Source: JAEXNA01 sp050486105
GTDB taxonomy: Bacteria > Vulcanimicrobiota > Xenobia > Xenobiales > JADMJV01
Assembly (NCBI GenBank): GCA_050486105.1
Contig: JBJHCR010000115.1
Location: forward strand, 1 to 16,903
Direction of reading: 5' to 3'
Length of the DNA stretch: 16,903 bases
Within the stretch, counting starts at the first letter, position 1, and every line of letters starts with the position of its first letter. The notes below the pieces were generated by a model. That model did no database searches. It was not told the origin of the DNA and saw only the letters and a list, made by a program, of their open reading frames with translations. The translations under genes were made by a program, and so were the position numbers. Positions 1-6,230 of the stretch are shown here, piece after piece.

Positions 1-199
1 CCTGGCCGGGTGGGGCTAGGGGGCGCGCAGCGGGGCCGGTGTAACTCGTTTGCACCAACGCCCCAGTGAGGCTCACGGTTTCTCGTGTGGGGGGGCTGGG
101 GGGGGTCAATTAAAGCGCGCCATCGCCCTGGGTTCTCGCTCTCCCTAGCACTCTTCGTAAAGTGTCACTTTTAGGTTCACTGTGCTCTCCCCCTATTTC
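1..199. other. Gene-free G-rich intergenic stretch
   Basis: No convincing coding region is seen. The plus strand carries runs of G at 8-10, 12-15, 19-23 and 32-35, then seven Gs at 89-95 and eight at 98-105. The 89-105 block has enough G with short loops to form an intramolecular G-quadruplex. A GC-rich stem is also possible between 32-41 and 53-64. The stretch lies downstream of the secreted-protein gene at 200-1072. A GGGGGAG motif on the minus strand at about 187-193 resembles the ribosome sites of the upstream genes, but only an 11-codon reading frame follows it. Confidence 0.55.
147..186. repeat. Nested inverted repeat after the minus-strand operon
   Basis: The outer arms are AGCAC and GTGCT. 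In the centre is a perfect 13-bp palindrome, AAAGTGTCACTTT, at 159-171. It lies 14 bases past the stop codon of the secreted-protein gene. It could form a cruciform or RNA hairpin, or bind a dimeric regulator. It lacks a clear U-tract, so I do not call it a terminator. Confidence 0.4.
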
Positions 200-1072
200 T
201 TATCGCCTCGTTGGAGCACTTCTAGTGTGCGGCTTCACATAGGTTCCATCTTTGCGGTAGTAACCTCCTACGTGCACTGTCCCACCCGAACCAGCGCCTT
301 TCGAAGTGGCTCGAGAACCTGTCGTCGCTCCGCCACCCGAGGAGTAATAGTATCCGCTGGATGATCCCGAGGTTGGACCCGAAAAAACGGTGCCAGAAAA
401 TGATTTTCTGAAGTCTAAATTGCCTCCAGACCAAGCCAGCACGTATCCCTCGTCCTCGGCTGCCTGAAGGAGGTCAACAGGTCCGCTTGACGAGGTGGAG
501 TAGTTCAAGAAGTTCCGAGCATCGTTTACAGAGATATAGGGTCTCCCGTTCTTCCAGGTGTGTTGAACATAGTTTCCTTTGATGGAAATATCTCTCGGGC
601 GGTCAATTTGCATATCTCGGCTAGCAACTGAGGCTGCAAACTTCTCAAGCTTCTCTAGGTTGGGCGATCGGAGCTTCGCAACGGCCCCCACCACCTCGTC
701 GTCGCCCTTGTAGTAGCTAATGACCACGAGTGGCCCGAATTTTTCGTCACTCACTGCAGTGACCCAAATTTCCCAATCGCTCGTTTCTAGACCCCAGACT
801 GTTTCAAGCGTTTTGGGCGGAAGACTGGGTCCAAGATTCTTGGCATCTCGAACGGCTGAAGATAGATCGTGAAGCTCCCGCGCCTCCAGAGGGACCCGGC
901 TAGATTTACCACCGGCTACCTTAACATAAAGGCCGTAGAGATTATCTGATCCCCGAGTGATGTGTATCTCGCCTGAGTCGAGCTTATAGCTTCCTACCAA
1001 GAGATCATCAGCCGATGCTGGACCGCAAAGGCAAAGCAGGACGAACAAGGCGCCCCAGATTTTTGAGAACAT
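200..1072 (-). CDS. Secreted protein of unknown function with a GYYRKDGTYVxPH tail
   Basis: A 290-residue protein that I do not recognise as a named family. Residues 1-21 form a classic Sec signal peptide: a short basic start, a hydrophobic LFVLLCLCG core and an ASA-DD cleavage site. The middle has no motif I know. Residues about 230-265 are a low-complexity Ser/Gly/Tyr/Thr linker. The tail, VHVGGYYRKDGTYVKPHTRS, matches a short motif that recurs at the C-terminus of many exported bacterial proteins; its function is unclear to me. The start at 1072 is chosen because an AGGGGGAGG ribosome site precedes it and the signal peptide begins there. The frame stays open to 1177, but those extra 35 codons look like leader sequence. 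It is the last gene of the operon-like run beginning at 3457. Confidence 0.8.
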   Translation of the reverse strand: MFSKIWGALFVLLCLCGPASADDLLVGSYKLDSGEIHITRGSDNLYGLYVKVAGGKSSRVPLEARELHDLSSAVRDAKNLGPSLPPKTLETVWGLETSDWEIWVTAVSDEKFGPLVVISYYKGDDEVVGAVAKLRSPNLEKLEKFAASVASRDMQIDRPRDISIKGNYVQHTWKNGRPYISVNDARNFLNYSTSSSGPVDLLQAAEDEGYVLAWSGGNLDFRKSFSGTVFSGPTSGSSSGYYYSSGGGATTGSRATSKGAGSGGTVHVGGYYRKDGTYVKPHTRSAPTRR

Positions 1073-1177
1073 AGTCCTCCCCCTATTTCTTTTTTCGAGT
1101 GACCTATTGGTCAGTTGTGAATCTCTACTCCCCCTCGGCCATGTCTTCCGGGTCCCAGAGCGGAGATGGGGTTCCAT

Positions 1178-2365
1178 CTATTGAACCTGGACTCCAATCC
1201 AGTTCCAAAAGACCTGTTCACTTACCAGGGGAACCCCTAACTCCCTGGCCTTTTTCGCCTTAGAGGACATGGTGTAGGGGTCCTTAACCACCACTAAGTC
1301 AACTTTTTTACTAACTCCAGATTTTACGGTAACCCCTATGCGCTCCACCAAGGCAGTTGCTTCCGATCGAGAAACTGAATTGCCAGTGATTGTACCTTGA
1401 AGCTCACCACTGAAGACAATGTTTTTACCTCTGAGATCTCTGGGGTACAGTTCAATCCTTTTTAATCGCTCTGAGCACTCGGAAGGATCGACATCGAGAG
1501 CCTTTGCTACTGCTGCAATGTGCTCGCTTTCTAGGTCAGAAATGAATCCATCTTCCTCAGCCACAGCAACCAGCTCGTTGACGTAGGTCCTGTGAGCTTC
1601 AACGACCTGATCGGCACTGAGCCCTAGTTCGGTCGCAAAAGTTATCAACTCTCTTGCTTCGTGCTCCTCTAGGATTGCATCTGCAAAAGCTCTGTCGAGA
1701 GCTTCAAAATAAAAATCGACGTTACCCGTCCCCCCATGAGATGGAAGCCTTCCAACAAGTCTCGAAAGCGTTCCTTCGTTGTGGCTTGCTTGGCCAGCAC
1801 CTCTTCTAACAAGCTTCCCACTGCAACCGAACGAGTGAGGCTCCCATTCGAAGTTTTCGACCTTCTGAAATGAAATGTGGGGTAGGATCTTTATAAAGAT
1901 CTGCGCTGTTGCCTTAGCGTCGTAAAAAGCTGAATGAGCACCATCTCTGGGAATCTCCAGCAAAGCACAAGCGGCATTGAGGTTTCTCGGGCAGTTTTTG
2001 AATACTTCCCCAACCAGGCTCATAGTGCACATGGTTGAAACTTCAGGAAACGCATACTTGCATCGCCCGAATTCGTTCCTAAGAAAACGCAAATCAAAAT
2101 CTAGATTATGGCCAACAACCACATCAGTGGGCTTCAGGAACTCAAGTAAGTCTCCAGCGATCTCCTCAAAAGTGGGCGCCTCTGCGACATCCTTGGCGCT
2201 GATACCGTGAATGTGGGAGTTACCGATGTCCCTCATCGGGTTAACGAGCGTCTCTAGGTCGGCTAGTACTTCCCCTTCGTCATTGAGCCTGATCGCCGCC
2301 AGCTCAACAATCCTATCCTTTTTAAAGAGACCCGTGGTCTCCAAGTCAACTACAGTGAAAATCAA
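1178..2365 (-). CDS. DEDDh 3'-5' exonuclease with TerB-like and BRCT domains
   Basis: A 395-residue protein. The N-terminal third is a DnaQ-type exonuclease, which removes nucleotides from DNA or RNA 3' ends using two metals. ExoI is DLETTG (D7, E9), ExoII is GHNLDFD (D89 or D91), and ExoIII is HSAFYDA (H144, D149), so the acidic set is complete. Residues about 220-295 are helical and acidic, with an AEEDGFISDLE stretch like TerB-type segments. Residues about 311-392 resemble a BRCT domain (GKNIVFSGEL, VDLVVVKD, VPLVSEQVFWNWI), usually a DNA-break or phosphopeptide-binding module. A DNA repair or nucleic-acid sensing role is inferred. The TTG start at 2365 is preferred because GAGGGGGAG lies six bases upstream; a GTG at 2404 would add 13 residues but has poor spacing. 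It ends in TAG. Confidence 0.88.
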   Translation of the reverse strand: MIFTVVDLETTGLFKKDRIVELAAIRLNDEGEVLADLETLVNPMRDIGNSHIHGISAKDVAEAPTFEEIAGDLLEFLKPTDVVVGHNLDFDLRFLRNEFGRCKYAFPEVSTMCTMSLVGEVFKNCPRNLNAACALLEIPRDGAHSAFYDAKATAQIFIKILPHISFQKVENFEWEPHSFGCSGKLVRRGAGQASHNEGTLSRLVGRLPSHGGTGNVDFYFEALDRAFADAILEEHEARELITFATELGLSADQVVEAHRTYVNELVAVAEEDGFISDLESEHIAAVAKALDVDPSECSERLKRIELYPRDLRGKNIVFSGELQGTITGNSVSRSEATALVERIGVTVKSGVSKKVDLVVVKDPYTMSSKAKKARELGVPLVSEQVFWNWIGVQVQ

Positions 2366-2371
2366 AAGACT

Positions 2372-2380
2372 CTCCCCCTC
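2372..2380 (-). promoter_or_regulatory. Strong ribosome binding site favouring a TTG start
   Basis: On the minus strand this reads GAGGGGGAG, six bases before the TTG at 2365. The same core precedes the genes starting at 1072, 2702 and 3114. It therefore supports the shorter exonuclease start over the GTG at 2404. Confidence 0.6.
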
Positions 2381-2438
2381 TTTGTTTTTTGCCCTATCGG
2401 TCACGGCCCCTCTGCCGCGGAGATGTCTAAAAAATCGC

Positions 2439-2702
2439 TCATCCTTGAAGTGGGCTCTCGCGTTGAAGCCTTGAGAGTCTACCTTTCAAGGCTTCAACCT
2501 CGTCTTTAAGATTGACGATGACAGCGAGAAGGTACGAGTCGAGATGGTAAACACCAATAGCCACTACCCGGATTTGCCTTGCGGTACTGCTGTTTGTTAG
2601 TTCGGAAGAAGGCTCTACAGCTGTGTTCCCCTGCGCCAAGCCCGCCAAAGAATTGATTGCATCCTGTCTGCTCCTGTATCGCCCTGAGCTAAATTCGCTC
2701 AT
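2439..2702 (-). CDS. Small hypothetical protein with coiled-coil tail
   Basis: An 87-residue protein with no family I recognise. The N-terminal half is polar (SGRYRSRQDAIN). Residues about 43-62 are hydrophobic (IRVVAIGVYHLDSYLLAVIV), and the end is a charged amphipathic helix (LKDEVEALKGRLSRLQRE) suited to a coiled coil. This layout suggests an oligomerising protein or a small partner of a neighbour, which is inference. The ATG at 2702 directly abuts a GAGGGGGAG site with no spacer, which is unusual, so initiation may be further in. The sequence up to the start codon is the second copy of a 72-bp repeat derived from the regulator gene's 3' end. The exonuclease gene follows after 73 bases. 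Confidence 0.55.
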   Translation of the reverse strand: MSEFSSGRYRSRQDAINSLAGLAQGNTAVEPSSELTNSSTARQIRVVAIGVYHLDSYLLAVIVNLKDEVEALKGRLSRLQRESPLQG

Positions 2703-2771
2703 CTCCCCCTCAGCTTTCCGCCCCCACCTAGGGCCTCGATTTCTTTCAAGTCTACGTCCGTCTGGGCAAGG
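2700..2771. repeat. Direct repeat, copy B (decayed tail of the XRE gene)
   Basis: About 72 bp nearly identical to 3112-3182, with two substitutions and one inserted base. In copy A this DNA encodes the regulator's last 19-20 residues (from about LAQTDADLKEIEAL), its stop and the next gene's ribosome site. In copy B the extra base shifts the frame after KEIEAL, so it is a non-functional copy. It supplies the ribosome site and ATG of the 87-residue gene. Confidence 0.9.
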
Positions 2772-2790
2772 TAAGGTACTTCTTTGGAAA

Positions 2791-3114
2791 TCACTCGCCG
2801 AAACCCATAGCGAAGTGCTCAAAGCTCTCCGTCAAACTCAACACGGCAACAACAGCTTCGGCGTTGTTACCAGATTGAAGTTCTGCAATAGCCTTCTTTT
2901 CAGCAATGAAGCCTGGTTGGCTGGCAAAGTCAGGATACGCTTGCTCTAGCTGACTCAAGACTTTAAGGGCAGCTTCTCGTTTGCAATCACCAACAAAGCC
3001 ACGGAGTTGCTCTAAAAGCTTTCCCCCTTCACTCAGGGCTTTTTCTCGCCAGGGCCGTTCCCGCTCCAGTTTAGCTTTTTCGCTCAAGTACTTGGCGAGT
3101 GTCACTTCATCCAT
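2791..3114 (-). CDS. Small helical hypothetical protein
   Basis: A 107-residue protein that I do not recognise. It is strongly helical and charged: a Lys/Glu/Arg-rich first half (YLSEKAKLERERPWREKAL), then alternating amphipathic helices (AALKVLSQLEQAYPDFASQPGFIAEKKAI) in a pattern like a single tetratricopeptide-type hairpin. No signal peptide or membrane segment is seen. The ATG at 3114 touches a GAGGGGGAG site, so the in-frame GTG at 3105, nine bases away, is a reasonable alternative start. It begins eight bases after the regulator's stop, so co-translation is likely. It is bracketed by the two copies of the 72-bp direct repeat, as if inserted between the regulator and the 87-residue gene. 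Confidence 0.6.
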   Translation of the reverse strand: MDEVTLAKYLSEKAKLERERPWREKALSEGGKLLEQLRGFVGDCKREAALKVLSQLEQAYPDFASQPGFIAEKKAIAELQSGNNAEAVVAVLSLTESFEHFAMGFGE

Positions 3115-3182
3115 CTCCCCCTCAGCTTTCCGCCCCCACTAGAGCCTCGATTTCTTTCAAGTCTGCGTCCGTCTGGGCAAGG
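3112..3182. repeat. Direct repeat, copy A (3' end of the XRE gene)
   Basis: The intact copy. It covers the last codons of the regulator, its TGA, the GGGGGAG ribosome site and the next gene's ATG. Copy B lies at 2700-2771, in the same orientation, beyond the 107-residue gene. Confidence 0.9.
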
Positions 3183-3457
3183 CACTTGCGAGCCCGGCTT
3201 ACGGTTTTTCTGATCCGGTCGTCTCCGCTTGTGCCGCGCTGCACCAGCTCCCAATCGGCTTCCAAGAAGAACCAGGCAAGGGGTTTACCCGTGGCTTTTG
3301 CGATGCTCTTCATTGCATCAATAGTCACAGCTCCGTCCTTGGATTCATACTTGCCTAAAGTCTCTCTTGTGACGCCGATCACGGGTGCGAAATCCTTTTG
3401 AGACCTATAGCCAGCATCTCTCCTAGCTCTTTTGATCCTCTGCCGAACATCTGTCAC
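3122..3457 (-). CDS. XRE-family helix-turn-helix regulator
   Basis: A 111-residue cytoplasmic DNA-binding protein. Residues about 5-62 form an XRE/Cro-type domain: IKRARRDAGYRSQKDFAPVI, then the recognition-helix region VTRETLGKYESK, and VTIDAMKSIAKATGKPLAWF closing the five-helix fold. The remaining 45 residues are helical and charged and could dimerise or bind a partner. It is the first gene of the minus-strand run and probably controls it, as XRE genes at the head of accessory operons often do. The start is GTG at 3457 with GGAG about nine bases upstream. Its stop overlaps the ribosome site of the next gene. Confidence 0.85.
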   Translation of the reverse strand: MTDVRQRIKRARRDAGYRSQKDFAPVIGVTRETLGKYESKDGAVTIDAMKSIAKATGKPLAWFFLEADWELVQRGTSGDDRIRKTVSRARKCLAQTDADLKEIEALVGAES

Positions 3458-3517
3458 TCTTGTATCTCCGATGATTACATTTTTGAGAAGTACTTTTTAG
3501 GCCCCTTACTCTTGTAT
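3456..3517. promoter_or_regulatory. Intergenic direct repeats between divergent XRE genes
   Basis: The 10-mer ACTCTTGTAT occurs at 3456-3465, overlapping the minus-strand GTG, and again at 3508-3517, 52 bases away and just before the plus-strand XRE gene. Paired copies between divergent regulator genes are a plausible operator for self-control. I see no clear -35/-10 pair on either strand. Confidence 0.35.
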
Positions 3518-3540
3518 TCCTTTAGCGTACTCTCAGGAAT

Positions 3541-3722
3541 GTGGGTGTACGCCCAGGGAATACGAAGGGGCTCCCTGGTCTTGTAGCACGACGCAAAGCC
3601 TTGGGTTGGACGCAAGAAAAACTGGCGACCCGGGTCGGGCTGCATCGTGTTACGGTCGCGAACTACGAGATCGGCCTCCAGGACCCAGGGCTCAAGAAAG
3701 TCAGGGACTTAGAAATCGGTGT
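3541..3722 (+). pseudogene. Truncated XRE-type regulator remnant
   Basis: The frame opens with GTG and encodes an XRE-like domain: LPGLVARRKALGWTQEKLA, VGLHRVTVANYEIG, then LQDPGLKKVRDL. This is the four-helix core of a Cro-type protein. After KKVRDLEIGV the expected last helix and tail are absent, and the frame runs into sequence antisense to the transposase remnant. I read this as a regulator whose 3' end was lost when the insertion sequence arrived or decayed. An AGGA lies five bases before the GTG, so a truncated product could still be made. It is divergent from the intact XRE gene at 3457. Confidence 0.6.
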
Positions 3723-3726
3723 TCGA

Positions 3727-4366
3727 TTAAGCCGCCATTTCAGCAATGTTATGAGCCCGCTTGACGTTGGAATCCTTGGATTTGTGCTTCAGATAGGACT
3801 TCAGTTCTTCGCATAGCCAGCGACGTGGTCTTGGGTTGAGGAGCAGTACCAAGAGTCTTTGGGCGACGTTCTTGAATGTGGCAGCCCACCGCCTTACCGG
3901 GGTTTCCTTTGCGGACAAACCGGCGCGCGTCTGCACAGCGTTGAGCGACATTCGGCTGGCTGTTATCATCAGGATAGCAACATCCTTCGGAGCCTTGACG
4001 ATATGCTCCTTCGAGGAAGGGAGTTCATCGATCCGACCCTGAGCATATTGAGTTACTTGGTACACTTAGACAAGAGCTGAACCATTCAGGGGCCGGCAGC
4101 GAACACGCTCTTTACCAAATGTAGCTTCAGCGACGCTCTGTTGATATTCTCCCTGCTTCGACAGGCTGAAAACTTGCAGCGAGTAGCCTGGGAAGGGAGA
4201 GCACAGAGGCATCGGCCACGAGAAGATCCAGGAAGCCAGCAAGCTTGCTGCCAAGGCGCGTGGTAGGCTCTGAAAGAGTCCTGCATGCCCGGGTGACCAC
4301 CCTCTTCAAGAATTGGCACAACGTCGGGATGAAGCGAGCATAGAACTTGGAAGGGACGATCTCCAT
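3727..4366 (-). mobile_element. Decayed IS4-family transposase remnant
   Basis: Pieces of one transposase appear in different minus-strand frames. From 4366: VVTRACRTLSEPTTRLGSKL, then LDLLVADASVLSLPRLLA, which matches the first Asp (DDE) region of IS4-type enzymes. A frame change follows, then ENINRASLKLHLVKSV, resembling the usual NHTKAALKLH continuation. After another break, 4065-3727 carries GRIDELPSSKEHIVKA, RRWAATFKNVAQRLLVLLL and a basic tail ending in TAA, like the C-terminus of the family. The central catalytic portion is missing. It is therefore an internally deleted, frameshifted copy that cannot make an active enzyme. I could not define terminal inverted repeats. It separates two truncated plus-strand genes. 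Confidence 0.68.
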
Positions 4367-4411
4367 GCCTGTACTGCTCTCGAGGCTTCTTCGGAGTTCC
4401 GCTAGACTTCG

Positions 4412-5258
4412 ATGTGTGCCCGTGCCGATGCCGAGGACCAGAGTCCAGAGGACCTGGTCTTTTCAGACTGGGAAACGATACTTGCTGAAATCATCACAGG
4501 GAGCGCTTTTGGCGTGGATCGCTTGGATTATCTTATGAGAGACTCTTATCACGCGGGGGTCGCATATGCTTCCTTGGACTACTTGAGATTGACTGACTGC
4601 CTCCGAATTTTGCAGCCGTTTCCCGAGGAAGGCGAAGATTTGGATGAGGCTAAGCTTAAACTGGGCGTTACTCATAGCGGTCTCTACTCTGCCGAAGCTC
4701 TTGTTATGGCACGGCATTGGATGTTTTCCCAGGTTTACTTCCATCGGTTGCGGATGGTCTACGACGAGTATCTCTGTCGCTATCTTGTCATGCTCTTTGG
4801 AGAAAGGCAGTATCCAATATCGCCCAGGGGTCATCTTGATTGGACCGACAACGAGGTCTACACACAGCTTCGGAAAGCAGCGCGCACCCCCGCCACGGCC
4901 GGACACGAATGGGCTAGAAGGATCATCGAGCGGGATCACCACACGCTCATCTGCTCTGTATCCATTGAGCGTTGGGCCAAGGAAAAAGGACCGATTCAGG
5001 AAGCGGTCCACAAGATGAAGAAGAATTTTGGTGCAGACAACATCATGCTGATCGAGCGAAACAAGGAAGCCGCTGTGGAAGATTTTCCGGTTCAAATGCA
5101 AGGGGACGAGATTCGGAATTCCGTTCTCTTATCGAAGCCATTGACTGAAGCGTCTTTTGGAACTGAAACCACACCTCAAAGAATTGCTGGCGAGTGAGGC
5201 AATTCGTGAATTGGATGTGCTTCGACAAGAGGCAGAGTTGCAGTTTTCGCACGCCTAG
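4412..5258 (+). pseudogene. HD-superfamily phosphohydrolase, truncated and frameshifted
   Basis: The main frame (4412-5197) resembles the middle of HD-domain phosphohydrolases related to dNTP triphosphohydrolases: DWETILAEIITGSAFGVDRL, DYLMRDSYHAGVAYASLDYL, then MFSQVYFHRLRMVYDEYL. The N-terminal part that normally carries the metal-binding H...HD...D residues is absent, and the in-frame TAG at 4403 lies just before the ATG. The end is also broken. After EIRNS the expected continuation is in other frames: first RSLIEAID, then LKRLLELKPHLKELLASEAI and IRELDVLRQEAELQFSHA, stopping at TAG 5256-5258. At least two frameshifts and a missing active site make a functional enzyme unlikely. The transposase remnant lies immediately upstream, so a deletion linked to that element probably removed the 5' part. 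Confidence 0.72.
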
Positions 5259-5521
5259 AAACAGTTCGGGGGTCAGACATCAGACTTCTAAGGAGCTTGT
5301 GAAGCTTGGTGAAGGTGCCGCGCTGAGCCCTTCTTCTGCGCCCTCCCTAGCGGAGTTCAGCCGCGCCTATCATGCTGGTGCAAACGGCACTTTCAGCCAC
5401 CGCCACCCCCATCAACTCAGAACTCGCCGTCACGCAGTGACCTCCAACGGTCCCAGTTCTCCAGTTGAGTTCCTATCGTGGCGCGACTCAAAGCGGGCTG
5501 GGGATTCAAAAGCCACAGTCG
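5259..5521. other. Intergenic region without recognised features
   Basis: Between the HD pseudogene and the VapB promoter. Frames are open here by chance, but their translations are Ser/His/Arg-rich and resemble no protein. I see no tRNA, insertion sequence or terminator. Confidence 0.5.
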
Positions 5522-5550
5522 TTGACACCAGGTTGCCAAAAGTACATACT
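5522..5550 (+). promoter_or_regulatory. Promoter of the vapBC pair
   Basis: TTGACA at 5522-5527, a 17-base spacer, and CATACT at 5545-5550. The antitoxin ATG is 13 bases downstream, giving a very short leader. ATAC and GTAT arms flank the -10 downstream side and could be part of an operator for autoregulation. Confidence 0.6.
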
Positions 5551-5563
5551 GGCGATAGGTATC

Positions 5564-5797
5564 ATGGGCAGGAAAAGAGCAAAGATCTTTTGGACAGGTA
5601 GAAGTCAAGCGGTTCGTCTCCCTAAGGAGTTTCGTTTTCCCGGCGATACGGTACTCGTTCGGCGCGAGGGGAACGCGGTCATACTTGAACCGGTAGACAG
5701 TTGGCCGTTGGGCTATCTAGAGTCCTTCGCGGGTATTCCGGACGACTTTGCAAGACCGCCCCAAGGCGAAGTGGATTCGCGCCCCAGGTTCGAATGA
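5564..5797 (+). CDS. vapB: VapB antitoxin, AbrB/SpoVT type
   Basis: A 77-residue antitoxin. Residues about 5-44 form the swapped-hairpin AbrB/MazE-like DNA-binding fold: AKIFWTGRSQAVRLPKEFRF followed by PGDTVLVRREGNAVILEP. The tail (WPLGYLESFAGIPDDFARPP) is the usual toxin-wrapping segment, which blocks the VapC active site. It would repress its own promoter alone or with VapC. The ATG at 5564 is chosen because it begins the domain directly and sits just downstream of a good promoter; the frame is open further upstream but non-homologous. Its TGA overlaps the toxin start in an ATGA arrangement, so translation is coupled. Confidence 0.92.
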   Translation: MGRKRAKIFWTGRSQAVRLPKEFRFPGDTVLVRREGNAVILEPVDSWPLGYLESFAGIPDDFARPPQGEVDSRPRFE

Positions 5798-6207
5798 AGT
5801 TTCTCTTGGATACGGATACCTGTATCTATGCCCTTAAACAAAATCCCGGCGTCATTGGCCGCTTGTTGGCAGAGTCTCGCTCTGACGTGGCTGTAAGCGT
5901 TATCACCGAAGCTGAACTTCGCACCGGTGCTGCCAAAAGTTCAGCACCGGAGAGAACTCTCCAAAAACTGGAGAATTTTCTCAGACCGATCGAAATCCTC
6001 GAGTTCCGCACCCCAGAGGCGATGGTGTACTCTCGAATTCGGGCTGCCTTAGAGCAGGCGGGCACTCCGATCGGGCCCCTGGATACCTTGATAGCTGCCC
6101 AAGCGGTGTCTAAGAACTTGATTCTCGTATCGAACAATCAACGCGAGTTTGGGCGCATTCCGGAGCTGAGCCTCGAAAACTGGTACTCAGAAAGCGAGCA
6201 CCCGTAA
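5794..6207 (+). CDS. vapC: VapC toxin, PIN-domain ribonuclease
   Basis: A 137-residue PIN-domain endoribonuclease. VapC toxins cut specific RNAs, typically initiator tRNA or rRNA, to stop translation when the antitoxin is lost. The acidic set is visible: D6 in FLLDTD, E41 in ITEAELRTGA and D97 in GPLDTLIAA. The LVSNNQREFGRI stretch near residue 112 is the usual fourth motif, with Asn in this subgroup. Length is normal and the gene looks intact. It overlaps vapB by four bases. It converges on hsdM, with only 23 bases between the two stops; these hold a small GGGCG/CGCCC stem at 6210-6229. Confidence 0.94.
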   Translation: MKFLLDTDTCIYALKQNPGVIGRLLAESRSDVAVSVITEAELRTGAAKSSAPERTLQKLENFLRPIEILEFRTPEAMVYSRIRAALEQAGTPIGPLDTLIAAQAVSKNLILVSNNQREFGRIPELSLENWYSESEHP

Positions 6208-6230
6208 TCGGGCGTCGCAGAACTCGCCCT

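Noticed and set aside
1072..1177. A longer N-terminus for the secreted protein, opening directly after the exonuclease TAG
   Set aside because: The extra 35 codons are Arg/Ser-rich and non-hydrophobic, and a strong ribosome site plus signal peptide mark the start at 1072.
5259..5310. A GGGGGTCAGACATCAGAC string resembling REP-type or tyrosine-transposase-associated motifs
   Set aside because: It occurs once, with no partner repeat or transposase nearby.
6208..6230. GGGCG/CGCCC stem between vapC and hsdM as a terminator
   Set aside because: The five-pair stem has no T-tract on either side; too weak to call.
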